From positions 434,001 to 498,000 of the forward strand of contig OZ253569.1 of the NCBI GenBank assembly GCA_965262875.1: DNA of 64,000 bases, given 5' to 3'. The notes below the pieces were generated by a model that was given only the letters and a program-made list of their open reading frames with translations, searched no databases and was not told where the DNA came from. This document shows, in pieces, positions 1 to 8,391 of the stretch. The stretch is from JBALVT01 sp965262875 (lineage in GTDB: Bacteria; Pseudomonadota; Gammaproteobacteria; Pseudomonadales; Halieaceae). The position numbers were made by a program, and so were the translations under genes. Positions within the stretch are counted from its first letter, which is position 1, and every line of letters begins with the position of its first letter.

Positions 1-10
1 CCTGCAAAAA

Positions 11-1303
11 CTAAGCGAACGGATGACGTAAAACGATGGTTTCTACGCGATCAGGACCGGTTGAAATGATATCAATTGGTGCTCCCACAGCGCTTTCCAA
101 GGTTTGAATATAGTCCCTGGCAGCTTGCGGTAATTCTTCGAGGGACTTTGCGCCGATCGTACTTTCGGACCAGCCAGGTACATCTTTATAGACGGGAACC
201 AGGCCGCTGTAGTCATCTGCACCGAGGGGGTTGGAAACCGGGTTTCCAGCGTCATCGTGATAACCAACGCATAGCCGGATAGTTTCCAGGCCATCCAGCA
301 CATCGAGCTTGGTAAGGCATATACCTGTGATCGAGTTGATATTGACCGCACTGCGCAATGCTACCGCATCGAACCAACCACAGCGCCTGGGGCGACCGGT
401 AGTTGCACCAAACTCATGCCCTTTTTCAGCTAAATGAGCACCAACGTCATCAAATAACTCCGTTGGAAATGGGCCACTCCCCACTCTCGTGGTATAGGCC
501 TTGGTGATCCCCAGTACATAGTCCAGATACAAAGGACCAAAGCCGGAGCCGGTTGCGGTACCACCTGCGGTGGTATTTGAGCTGGTTACGAAGGGGTAAG
601 TACCATGATCAATGTCCAGTAGCGAACCCTGAGCGCCCTCAAACATAATGTTTTTGCCATCGACCCTGCATTCATGCAATGTCGTGGTTACATCTTCAAT
701 AAGAGGTATCAACTGATCTGCCAAAGCCAGGGTATCAGCCAGAACCATCGCGTAATCCAAGGGCTGTACCTTGTAATAGTGCTCCAGTGAAAAGTTGTGG
801 TACTCCATAACTTCCTTCAGCTTGAGCGCAAAACGTTCTGGATTGCGGATATCCCCCAAGCGTAAACCACGCCGCGCAGCCTTGTCTTCGTAGGCGGGGC
901 CTATGCCTCTGCCTGTTGTCCCAATCTTGGCCTCACCGCGTTTTGCTTCTCGGGCCTGATCAAGAGCAACGTGATAGGGCAGGATAAGCGGGCAAGCAGG
1001 AGAAATCTTCAACCGCTCCCGAACGGGAACACCACGAGCCTCAAGGCCCTCCATCTCTTCTAGCAGCGCCTCCGGTGACAACACAACACCGTTGCCAATC
1101 AAACATCGAACATTGTCGCGCAATATACCCGAGGGTATCAGGTGTAAAACGGTTTTCTCGCCCTCGATGACCAGAGTATGGCCCGCATTGTGACCGCCCT
1201 GAAACCGCACTACAGCGCTGGCTTGAACGGTCAGTAAATCGACGATTTTTCCTTTGCCCTCGTCACCCCATTGGGTACCCAGAACCACAATATTCTTACT
1301 CAT
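11..1303 (-). CDS. purA: adenylosuccinate synthetase
   Basis: Joins IMP and aspartate with GTP to make adenylosuccinate, the first committed step from IMP to AMP, in the cytosol. The 430-residue length is the family norm. The N-terminal QWGDEGKGK (11-19) holds catalytic Asp14, and GHNAGHT (37-43) holds His42. A GTTGRGIGPAYEDK loop and the C-terminal STGPDR segment for GTP and substrate binding are present. The stop is close to the window start and the gene is complete. It follows hisZ with a 24-bp gap on the same strand, the usual gammaproteobacterial order DUF2065-hisZ-purA, so the three are probably one transcript. Confidence 0.98.
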   Translation of the reverse strand: MSKNIVVLGTQWGDEGKGKIVDLLTVQASAVVRFQGGHNAGHTLVIEGEKTVLHLIPSGILRDNVRCLIGNGVVLSPEALLEEMEGLEARGVPVRERLKISPACPLILPYHVALDQAREAKRGEAKIGTTGRGIGPAYEDKAARRGLRLGDIRNPERFALKLKEVMEYHNFSLEHYYKVQPLDYAMVLADTLALADQLIPLIEDVTTTLHECRVDGKNIMFEGAQGSLLDIDHGTYPFVTSSNTTAGGTATGSGFGPLYLDYVLGITKAYTTRVGSGPFPTELFDDVGAHLAEKGHEFGATTGRPRRCGWFDAVALRSAVNINSITGICLTKLDVLDGLETIRLCVGYHDDAGNPVSNPLGADDYSGLVPVYKDVPGWSESTIGAKSLEELPQAARDYIQTLESAVGAPIDIISTGPDRVETIVLRHPFA

Positions 1304-1327
1304 TACACATTAGCTCTTGTGATGTTT

Positions 1328-2497
1328 TCAGGATTCAAGAAGTTTAACTACCCACTCGCCATGCTCTTTTACAAGCTGGCGATTGCATCTCGGGTCGACT
1401 TCGGTGGACAGGCTACTAATGACAATTTCTCCGCTTGCACGCAGAACTTTCGATTTCGCCAATAACTCGGGTTCGTTATTTACCGGGGAGCTAATCGCGT
1501 CCACAGTCAGTTCTTGCTCAGGTAGAAGTCCCATAAGAGCTTTCAAATCCGTGGCAAATCCAGTGGCGGGTCGAGCCCGACCGAACACTTCGCCGACATT
1601 GTTGTAGCGCCCGCCATTTGCCAGCGCCTGGCCATGACCAGGCACGTAAGCTGCAAACACAATGCCGGTGTGGTAGTGGTAACCATCCAGCTCAGCGAGA
1701 TCAAAATAAATATCCAAAGCTGGCATACGCTGACGAATATCGGCGGCGACTTTCAATAAATCGTCAATAGCTTCTACAGCCTGCGGAGCGGTACTGGTGA
1801 AAAACTCTCTGGCTGAGGTAAGCACTTGCTCACCCCCATGCATACTGGATAAGGCGATAATCGTGCTCGCGGTGTTTTCATCAACTCCGCGCAAGACGAT
1901 CTCAAGGTCGGGGAGCGACTTTCGTTGGAGGGCATCGAACACGTCTGCTTCGGTATCCGCGCTTAGGTCTGCCGACGCTAAGACAGCCTCGTAAACCCCG
2001 GTATGGCCAAGATCCAGAGACAGAGCGTCCAATCCTGCTACCGTCAGCGTTTCCAGCATCAAGGCGATAACTTCCACGTCCGCAGCAAGGCTGTTGTCAC
2101 CGTATAGCTCTGCTCCCAGCTGAATCGGCGATCGACTGGCCATCAGAGATTTCGGTTGAGTGTGTAAGGTACTACCCGCATAGCACAGGCGAGATACCCC
2201 TTCCTGAGCCAAACTATGGGCATCAATTCGAGCGACCTGAGGTGTCATGTCGGCGCGAATACCTAAAGTGCGACCACTTAACTGGTCAGTCATTTTAAAG
2301 GTGAGCAAATCGATATCAGAACCCAAACCGATCAGCAGAGATTCGGTGAACTCCATCAGTGGGGGAATCACCAACTGATATCCCCAGCTGCGGTACAAAT
2401 CCAATAGCTGCCGTCGCAATCGCTCAACAGCCGCCGCCTGGGCGGGCAGGACTTCTTCTACCCCATCAGGCAGTTGCCAGCGATCCACAGTGGTCAT
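1328..2497 (-). CDS. hisZ: ATP phosphoribosyltransferase regulatory subunit
   Basis: HisZ is a catalytically inactive relative of histidyl-tRNA synthetase. It pairs with short-form HisG to start histidine synthesis and to transmit histidine feedback. The 389 residues match the family length and are too short for a synthetase with an anticodon-binding domain. The class II-like core includes a motif-2 region (GIRADMTPQVARIDAH, about 80-95) and a glycine-rich segment GQALANGGRYNNV. A partner short HisG gene is not in the window. It lies between the DUF2065 gene and purA, as in many gammaproteobacteria. Confidence 0.95.
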   Translation of the reverse strand: MTTVDRWQLPDGVEEVLPAQAAAVERLRRQLLDLYRSWGYQLVIPPLMEFTESLLIGLGSDIDLLTFKMTDQLSGRTLGIRADMTPQVARIDAHSLAQEGVSRLCYAGSTLHTQPKSLMASRSPIQLGAELYGDNSLAADVEVIALMLETLTVAGLDALSLDLGHTGVYEAVLASADLSADTEADVFDALQRKSLPDLEIVLRGVDENTASTIIALSSMHGGEQVLTSAREFFTSTAPQAVEAIDDLLKVAADIRQRMPALDIYFDLAELDGYHYHTGIVFAAYVPGHGQALANGGRYNNVGEVFGRARPATGFATDLKALMGLLPEQELTVDAISSPVNNEPELLAKSKVLRASGEIVISSLSTEVDPRCNRQLVKEHGEWVVKLLES

Positions 2498-2512
2498 GAT
2501 TCTTAAGAACCC

Positions 2513-2704
2513 TTAATTGACTAAATAAAGTAATATCAGGCCGAACAACATGCTGCCCAAGCCTATATTGCGAATAACCCGATTGTCCATTTGACCGGCC
2601 ATGGCCAGCATATTTCGCCAGCGGCCCGGACTAAGGAAGGGGATCAGGCCTTCGATAATAAATACCAACGCTACAGCGACGGGAAGCACCTGCCATAAAT
2701 CCAT
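2513..2704 (-). CDS. DUF2065 small membrane protein
   Basis: A 63-residue inner-membrane protein of the YjeT/DUF2065 type, whose function is unknown. Two hydrophobic segments are visible, about residues 3-24 and 45-62, separated by a short basic SPGRWRNML loop typical of the family. The gene sits 15 bp upstream of hisZ on the same strand. In related genomes it lies between hflC and hisZ; here the Sel1/SPOR gene, on the opposite strand, separates it from hflC. It is probably the first gene of the DUF2065-hisZ-purA transcript. Confidence 0.85.
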   Translation of the reverse strand: MDLWQVLPVAVALVFIIEGLIPFLSPGRWRNMLAMAGQMDNRVIRNIGLGSMLFGLILLYLVN

Positions 2705-2938
2705 TGTTGTTCGCTACCCGGCTACCGCCATAGTCATAAAAAAACCGCGAGCTCGAACGCCTGATATCAAACGCCGAATCCCACGGTTGAAGAATTCTAT
2801 CACAGTAGATCATCAGGGGCATAGACAAGCAGGATCAGGATTTTAAGCATACTTAGTGATAATCTGACGCCGAGACCCCAGCGGTGTTTTGAGAACAATG
2901 GTAGGGACTATCGTAGGAGCTGTCGTAGGAACTATGGA

Positions 2939-3473
2939 ATGAAACACTCTTTAATGACACTGGCTCTGATACTGCTGGCCCATACTGCCATGGGCACCCC
3001 AGAACTAGAGCGGGGGTATCAGGCCTATGAAAGTGGCGACGTCGAAGCGGCAGTCGCAATTTGGAGCGTTTTGGCACACGGCGGGGACTCTACCGCCCAA
3101 CTAAACCTCGGACAGCTATACCGCCTGGGTAAGGGCCTCGCAGCCAATGATCGCGAGGCCGTAAAATGGTATAGCATGGCCGCTCAACAAGGTTCCGAGA
3201 CTGCACAGTACAATCTGCTATTGATGCAGGAAGAAGGTAGAGCGTCAGCTGCAGATTTGGCGCTGGCCTTTGCAGGACTAACCAATACACCGCAGCTCAA
3301 GCCACCTCAGAATGAAGGTGATTGGCTAGACACGCTTCCCAGGGACGGCTTCCTGATTCAGATCATTGCTTCTTCTAACAAAAGCGCGATGGAGAAACAC
3401 ATACAAGCGCATCTGTCGGGTATTCTCCCCGGTACACGTATTGTCAAAACAAGCAGGAAAGAAAAAGATTGGT
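2939..3473 (+). pseudogene. Sel1-repeat/SPOR-domain protein, 5' fragment (split by ISL3 element)
   Basis: First 178 codons of an exported protein. Residues 1-19 are a signal peptide. About 25-100 form Sel1-type TPR repeats (NLGQLYRLGKG, AVKWYSMAAQQGSETAQYNL). From about 135 a SPOR domain begins (GFLIQIIASSNKSAM). SPOR domains bind denuded septal peptidoglycan, so a division or envelope role is inferred. The reading frame is cut after the codons for KDW at 3473 by an ISL3-family element. Deleting the element and one AGATTGGT repeat rejoins the frame to 7346-7485, giving a 224-residue protein. The interrupted copy reads into the IS and would lack the last SPOR strands. The start at 2939 has AGGA about 10 nt upstream. 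Confidence 0.9.
3466..3473. repeat. 8-bp target duplication of ISL3 element (left)
   Basis: AGATTGGT, repeated exactly at 7338-7345 on the other side of the ISL3-family element. Eight base pairs is the usual duplication length for ISL3. The perfect match shows simple insertion into the SPOR gene with no later deletion at either edge. Confidence 0.95.
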
Positions 3474-3500
3474 GGCTCTTCTCCGCTTTGTTGAGTGATT

Positions 3501-4732
3501 CTAGGTTTTCAAATAGAACATAGATTGATTATCTGGGAGGGATGATTGTCTAATTTTGAGTTTGAAGTACTCGGTATCCCTGATGCCCCTGGCGCGCTTA
3601 CGGATCATTCCTATACTGACATTACCAGCCTCTATCCTGGCGCTTGTTAGCTTGTGTTTTGCATAATTGCAGATGCCGACACAATGTTTTCTGAGCGATT
3701 TTGCGAACTTTTTCAGATAGAGCATGTGTGACTGATCTGCTATCAAGCACCAACTTTCCAGTTGCTCTGCCATCCCCTCAAATGAAGTGGCACTCCACAG
3801 ATACTGAAGCTGTTCTTTTAAAACGTAGAGCGCATTCAGGTTGCTATTGCTATCCAACAACGTTTGCAGCTTGTTACTTTGTTTCTCACTCAACTTATCC
3901 GCATTTTTGAGCAACAGATAATGCGTCCCCTTCATCAGTTTTTTACCATTCGGATCGGCCTTCCTGAACTCAAGCCGGCGCTGATTATGGATAGCTTTGC
4001 TGTAATTTTTCATGACGTGAAAACGGTCAAACACAATGTCTGCCAACGGCAAGCACTCCCTGACAGCCTTTTGATAAGCAGGGCCCATATCCATAGCTAC
4101 GGCCTTGATTTTACTGGATGTATCCGGGGAGAGATGTTTTAGAAATCTTGCAAACACCTCGGCAGTTCGACCAGCTTCCACCCAGACCAGATGACCTCCG
4201 ACCATATCGTAGACCACCGTCATATAGTCATGGCCTTTCGCCCTGGCAACTTCATCGACACCAATATATTCCAAGCCAGTCAACTGTGCAGGATCAAGCG
4301 CAGGGAGCGTTTCCATCAGGTATGCCTTGTCGATATTCTTTACTGTCTCCCATCGTATCCCCAAATGCCTGGAGACGGCCTGAATAGACATATGGCGGCA
4401 TAATCCACTGATCAGTCGGCAAAACCGGTGGGTGAAACGGCACCCTTTATCGACAAAATCACACGCCTCAATGCGGCGCTCACCCTTGCTAATAAACACT
4501 TGGGCCAGTTCAATGTCGAGCACACATGGATACCCAAAAAGGGGGATATCCTTAACCTGCCGGCGAATTGCTGGTTGATAGTTCCCTTCTTGCCTGTGGT
4601 GGGGTCTATAGTGCTCCTGCGGGCGTCCCGGCTACAGTGAATAACAATCTTGTCACCCTCTTCGTCCAGTTTAATTTCATTTACACGTTGCCCCGTGAGG
4701 TTTAAAATATTCCGTGAGATGTTGATGGTCAT
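3501..4732 (-). pseudogene. ISL3-family transposase, frameshifted
   Basis: The start ATG is at 4730-4732. The N-terminal part (ILNLTGQRVNEI, then DPTTGKKGTINQQ) is read in one frame. The rest, from about IRRQVKDIPLFGYPC, is in the -1 frame and runs to 3501. It contains the ISL3 DDE region (YIGVDEVARAKGHDYMT, AVAMDMGPAYQ, DRFHVMKNYSKA) and the C-terminal IRKRARGIRD segment. The shift lies between about 4530 and 4585, most simply one lost base near 4575. The IS66 insertion just upstream also separates the gene from its own promoter and ribosome-binding region. Inactive by inspection, unless the frame change is bypassed. Confidence 0.85.
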
Positions 4733-4737
4733 ATACC
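4730..4737. repeat. 8-bp target duplication of IS66 element (left)
   Basis: CATATACC, repeated exactly at 7240-7247. The first three bases are the reverse complement of the ISL3 transposase start codon, so the duplication copied that ATG to both sides and the insertion did not destroy it. Confidence 0.94.
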
Positions 4738-4818
4738 GTAAGCGCCCCTAAATCAGCACCTATTTTTTTGTAAGAGTTCCCGCCAGACTTTCTCCTGATA
4801 ACCACACAGGAGCAAATC

Positions 4819-5139
4819 ATGAACGATATCACTCAGCCCCAGCCACAAGGTATTGACTGGAAGCAGCAAATACAAACCTGGAAACTGTCGGGCTTGTCCC
4901 AGACCCGGTTTTGCAAACACAATCACCTGACTTACCATCGCTTTGTGTACTGGCATCGGAAGTTTGACGATACCATCCGTGTGTCTTCTATAAAACAAGA
5001 CCAAGGTGGCTTTGCCGCAGTGAGTGTCAGACCTGACGCCGATCGGGGGCTAACCTTGTCACTGCCCAACGGATTCATTGTGCGAGGTATCTGTGCCGAT
5101 AACGTGCCGGTGGTGCGCCAGCTACTGGAGCAGCTGTGA
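4819..5139 (+). CDS. tnpA: IS66 accessory protein TnpA
   Basis: A 106-residue IS66 first-ORF protein, needed with TnpB and TnpC for transposition in characterised IS66 elements. The N-terminal WKQQIQTWKLSGLSQTRFCKHNHLTYHRFVYW region is a helix-turn-helix of the IS66 TnpA type, and the C-terminus is the short GFIVRG segment. A GGAG ribosome-binding site precedes the ATG. The stop overlaps the GTG start of tnpB (GTGA), implying translational coupling. Confidence 0.92.
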   Translation: MNDITQPQPQGIDWKQQIQTWKLSGLSQTRFCKHNHLTYHRFVYWHRKFDDTIRVSSIKQDQGGFAAVSVRPDADRGLTLSLPNGFIVRGICADNVPVVRQLLEQL

Positions 5140-5504
5140 CTACTCGCTATTTCCGTCCGGCCGATGACATGTCGCGGATCTACCTGTACCGGGACCCAGT
5201 AGACTTTAGAAAAGCCAGTGCAGGGCTGGCTGCCATCGTTGAGCGAGAGCTGGGCCACAATCCCTTCGACGGCGGCCTGTACGCCTTCACCAACCGGCGG
5301 CGCAACAAGATCAAGTGCCTGTACTGGGAAGATAATGGCTTTGTGCTCTACTACAAGGCCCTTGCCGAGGAGAAATTCCGCTGGCCTCGCCGTGGTGATG
5401 AAGTTGTTTCACTGACAGGACAACAGATCAATTGGCTGCTCGACGGGTACGACATCATGCTGATGACCGGGCATAAAAAGTTGCATTATGAGTCTGTATT
5501 TTAA
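5136..5504 (+). CDS. tnpB: IS66 accessory protein TnpB
   Basis: A 122-residue IS66 Orf2 protein. The signature segments are IYLYRDPVDFRKASAGLAA near the N-terminus, then NRRRNKIKCLYWEDNGF and a C-terminal WPRRGDEVVSLTGQQINWLLDG. Its biochemical role is not established, but it is required in related elements. It starts with GTG overlapping the tnpA stop, and its end overlaps the proposed tnpC start, the normal packed IS66 arrangement. Confidence 0.94.
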   Translation: MTTRYFRPADDMSRIYLYRDPVDFRKASAGLAAIVERELGHNPFDGGLYAFTNRRRNKIKCLYWEDNGFVLYYKALAEEKFRWPRRGDEVVSLTGQQINWLLDGYDIMLMTGHKKLHYESVF

Positions 5505-7167
5505 AGCTTTTTGTCGCCATGAATGTTATAATTACGCCATGCAATCGGCGATAAAAAAGCAACAAAAACAAGGGTGTTACGAGAACTTATCCGTCGCTGA
5601 ATTACTTGTTGCCCTCGCCGTAAAAGACCAGATTCTTGAAGATAAATGTTTGCTTCTCGAAGAAAAAAACGAGGTTCACCAGAAACACCTCGGCGACAAA
5701 AACCACATCATCCTTGAACAGGGTAAACGCATTGTCCTGCTCGAGGAATACTTGCGCCTGGCCACGGTACAGAAATTCGGAGCCAGTAGTGAGAAACTGG
5801 CGTTTCAGTCTGATTTGTTCGATGAGGCTGAAATCGAAGTCGCCCTGAGTGAGCTCGAAGAGCAGCTGCCTGAAGAAGACCGGGTTCGGCCTCAAAAGAA
5901 GAAAAGAAAGCGCGGGTTTAGCGACAAGCTGCAACGGGTGCAGATACACCTCACACTTTCAGATGAGGAAAAGGATGGGGCCACCAAAACATTCTTCACC
6001 AAGGTCAAGGAGGAGCTGGAGTTTATTCCCGCCCAGGTCAAGGTGCTGGAGTACTGGCAGGAAAAGGCGGTGTTCAATAACCATGGTGAAGACGTCATTG
6101 TCGCCGCACAGCGCCCCGCTCATCCGCTGGGGAAATGCTTTGCCAGTCCTGCATTGCTGGCCTACATCATTGCCTCCAAATACGCCGATGGACTGCCGCT
6201 ATACCGCCTGGAGGGGATGCTCAAGCGTTACGGCGGTGATATCAGCCGCTCCAACATGGCCCACTGGATTGTACGGCTTCAGGATGTATTCCAGCCCTTG
6301 ATCAACTTGATCCGGGAGGTTCAGCTTGAGGGGAATTACCTGCAGGCGGATGAGACGCGCATACAAGTCTTGAAGGAAACGGGCAAAACGGCCCAATCGG
6401 ATAAATGGATGTGGGTGATACGCGGTGGCCCGCCGGATAAACAATCAGTGCTGTTCGAATACGACCCCTCACGTGCTGGCGCGGTGGCTGAACGCCTGCT
6501 GGATGGCTTTGGTGGTGTGTTGCAGGCCGACGGCTATTCCGGTTACAGCAAGGTGTGCCGGATAGCGGGCATTACCCGAATTGGATGCTTTGACCATGCC
6601 CGGCGCAAGTTCGTTGAAGCCAGCCGGGCGGCGGAAACCAGGAGCACCAAAAAGAAAGTGGGGCAACCCACCAAGGCTGACGTTGCACTCAGTAAAATAC
6701 GAAGGCTGTATGCGATAGAGAAATCGATCAAGGATCTGGAGCACGACAAGAAAAAACAGGCAAGGCAGTCACTCAGCGTGCCGATTCTCGAGGACCTGAA
6801 GCCATGGCTGGAGAAGAACGTCAGCCGGGTGCCCAAAGATAGCCTGACCCACAAGGCCATAACGTACACACTGAACCAATGGGAGTACCTGATTGGCTAT
6901 TGCGAGGACGGCCAGTTGAATATCAGCAATGCGCTGGCTGAGAATGCGATCAGGCCCTTTGCGGTTGGTCGGCGCGCCTGGCTATTCGCAGATACCTCCC
7001 GCGGGGCCCGAGCCAGTGCGACCTGTTATAGTTTAGTGGAATCGGCAAAGGCGAACGGCCTGGAACCTTATGCTTACCTCCAGCATGTGCTGGCGCACAT
7101 TGCGGCGGCAGATACGGTGGAGAAGCTTGAAGCATTACTGCCCTGGAACATGGAAATCGAAGAGTAA
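5488..7167 (+). CDS. tnpC: IS66-family transposase TnpC
   Basis: A DDE transposase of 559 residues, or 542 if translation starts at the internal Met18. Order: N-terminal coiled coil (about 40-95), a leucine-rich LRLATVQKFGASSEKL segment typical of IS66, a zinc-binding-like region, then the catalytic core with LQADETRIQVL (first Asp), LQADGYSGYSKVC (second Asp) and the ALAENAIRPFAVGRRAWLF segment with the Glu. The reading frame is unbroken. It overlaps the end of tnpB by 17 bp. Confidence 0.95.
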   Translation: MSLYFKAFCRHECYNYAMQSAIKKQQKQGCYENLSVAELLVALAVKDQILEDKCLLLEEKNEVHQKHLGDKNHIILEQGKRIVLLEEYLRLATVQKFGASSEKLAFQSDLFDEAEIEVALSELEEQLPEEDRVRPQKKKRKRGFSDKLQRVQIHLTLSDEEKDGATKTFFTKVKEELEFIPAQVKVLEYWQEKAVFNNHGEDVIVAAQRPAHPLGKCFASPALLAYIIASKYADGLPLYRLEGMLKRYGGDISRSNMAHWIVRLQDVFQPLINLIREVQLEGNYLQADETRIQVLKETGKTAQSDKWMWVIRGGPPDKQSVLFEYDPSRAGAVAERLLDGFGGVLQADGYSGYSKVCRIAGITRIGCFDHARRKFVEASRAAETRSTKKKVGQPTKADVALSKIRRLYAIEKSIKDLEHDKKKQARQSLSVPILEDLKPWLEKNVSRVPKDSLTHKAITYTLNQWEYLIGYCEDGQLNISNALAENAIRPFAVGRRAWLFADTSRGARASATCYSLVESAKANGLEPYAYLQHVLAHIAAADTVEKLEALLPWNMEIEE

Positions 7168-7337
7168 CGGCGAAGTAAAGCGATCTACTGTCTAGCGGCT
7201 CGCAGACAAAATCAATAGGGTCGATTTAAGTGCGCTTACCATATACCTGCCCTATGTAAAGTTGTCATAAACCAAACATATCAACAGGTTACTTGATGGT
7301 CAGCATCTTTTTTCACTCAACAAAGCGGAGAAGAGCC

Positions 7338-7485
7338 AGATTGGTATATAGCGGCCATGGAGCCATTTGCCACGAAGGAAATGGCTTATCAGGCGAGGGC
7401 AAATTTGCCGGCTGAAATACAAGAAGGTCAGCCGTGGATCAGATCAATCGTGTCTATAACAGAAGTGGCACATCGCCCCGAATAA
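7338..7485 (+). pseudogene. Sel1/SPOR protein, 3' fragment
   Basis: This is the missing end of the gene starting at 2939. The first 8 bases are the right AGATTGGT duplication. From 7346 the frame reads YIAAMEPFATKEMAYQ and ends IQEGQPWIRSIVSITEVAHRPE, stop at 7483-7485. The PWIRS segment is the usual last strand of a SPOR domain. Joined at the duplication, 535 + 140 bases make an uninterrupted 225-codon frame including stop. No start or ribosome-binding site belongs to this fragment alone. Confidence 0.9.
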
Positions 7486-7514
7486 CATTTGGACGATGTG
7501 CGTTCAGGAGATGA

Positions 7515-8390
7515 CTACTTCCCGCCTTTGGGATCCTTCAGATATTTAAAGAAGTCACTGTCTGGCTGAATCAGCAGGATATCACCGCTGTTCTGAAACG
7601 CCTCCTGATACGCTCTCAAGCTTCGTGTAAACCCATAGAACTCACGATCCTTGTTAAAGGCGTCCGCATAGATACGCGTCGCATCAGCGTCACCTTCACC
7701 TCGAACCTGTTCTGCATCGCGATAGGCGTTGGCTCGAATAACCGTCACTTCACGGTCGGCGGCAGCTCGAATACCTTCGGCCAATTCCTGACCTTGCGAG
7801 CGGTGCTCACGCGCTTCTTTTTCTCGCTCTGCGTTCATTCGCCGATAGACCGATTCGGAAACATCGGGCGGCAAATCGATTTGCTTCACTCGCACATCGA
7901 CAACAACAACCCCTAACTCCTCTTGCGCGACCATATTGAGATTCACTTTGAGATCTTCCATCAACTGGTCACGTTCTCCAGATACAACTTCCTGGATAGT
8001 TCTCACACCCATCTGGTTCCGCAGCCCGTTGTTAATACGCTGAGCCAACAAACCCATAGCGCGAGACTCTTCTCCGTTGGTCGCTGTATAGTATTTGGTG
8101 GTATCTGCCACTTGAAACTTGGCATAGGAATCTACGATGACGGCCTTCTTTTCTTGAGTCAGGAAACGCTCAGGTTGAGCATCTACGGTGAGAATCCGAC
8201 CGTCAAACTTCCGCACGTTGTTCACAAAAGGAACTTTGAAGTGCAGCCCAGGTGAAATGTCAGTGTTAACGACCTCACCAAATTTGAGCAGTACTCCACG
8301 CTCTGTTTCTTTCATGATGTATAAAGATTCGCTGGTGAGGAAAACAACCAGCACCGCCAATATGATAAAAAATGCTCCACGCCCTTGCAT
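7515..8390 (-). CDS. hflC: HflC, SPFH-domain regulator of FtsH
   Basis: HflC and HflK form a large periplasm-facing membrane assembly around the FtsH protease and modulate its activity. The 291-residue protein has a single N-terminal membrane segment (about 5-24) followed by a band 7/SPFH domain (ERGVLLKFGEVV) and a coiled-coil rich in ERE and RAN segments. The ATG at 8388-8390 is chosen because GGGAGG lies just upstream and the SPFH family starts there; an upstream in-frame extension lies inside hflK. The hflK stop is one base before this start (TAGTATG), indicating coupling. Confidence 0.95.
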   Translation of the reverse strand: MQGRGAFFIILAVLVVFLTSESLYIMKETERGVLLKFGEVVNTDISPGLHFKVPFVNNVRKFDGRILTVDAQPERFLTQEKKAVIVDSYAKFQVADTTKYYTATNGEESRAMGLLAQRINNGLRNQMGVRTIQEVVSGERDQLMEDLKVNLNMVAQEELGVVVVDVRVKQIDLPPDVSESVYRRMNAEREKEAREHRSQGQELAEGIRAAADREVTVIRANAYRDAEQVRGEGDADATRIYADAFNKDREFYGFTRSLRAYQEAFQNSGDILLIQPDSDFFKYLKDPKGGK

Positions 8391-8391
8391 A

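Larger units (their letters stand above)
4738..7239 (+). mobile_element. IS66-family insertion sequence, complete
   Basis: A 2502-bp element inserted inside the ISL3 element. The left end starts GTAAGCGCCCCTAAATC and the right end, reverse-complemented, starts GTAAGCGCACTTAAATC; the two 20-bp ends match at 16 positions and have the GTAAGCG start typical of IS66. The 8-bp duplication CATATACC occurs at 4730-4737 and 7240-7247. The element carries the standard tnpA-tnpB-tnpC trio, all open, so it looks intact and potentially mobile. Confidence 0.95.
3474..7337 (-). mobile_element. ISL3-family insertion sequence carrying a nested IS66 element
   Basis: Terminal inverted repeats are perfect over 24 bp: 3474-3497 begins GGCTCTTCTCCGC and 7314-7337 is its exact reverse complement. 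The GGCTCTTC start is the hallmark of ISL3 ends. Flanks carry the 8-bp duplication AGATTGGT. Removing the inner IS66 element and its own duplication leaves an ISL3 element of about 1354 bp with one transposase gene on the minus strand. That gene is frameshifted, so this copy probably cannot move by itself. Confidence 0.95.

Noticed and set aside
2907..2938. Short 12-bp tandem repeat ahead of the SPOR gene
   Set aside because: Only two full units (ACTATCGTAGGA and GCTGTCGTAGGA) plus a partial third; too short to call a functional element.
4530..4550. Programmed -1 frameshift at the C5T5 run in the ISL3 transposase
   Set aside because: The family-like sequence changes frame about 30 bp earlier, near 4575, and the run does not give a classic X-XXY-YYZ heptamer in the zero frame.
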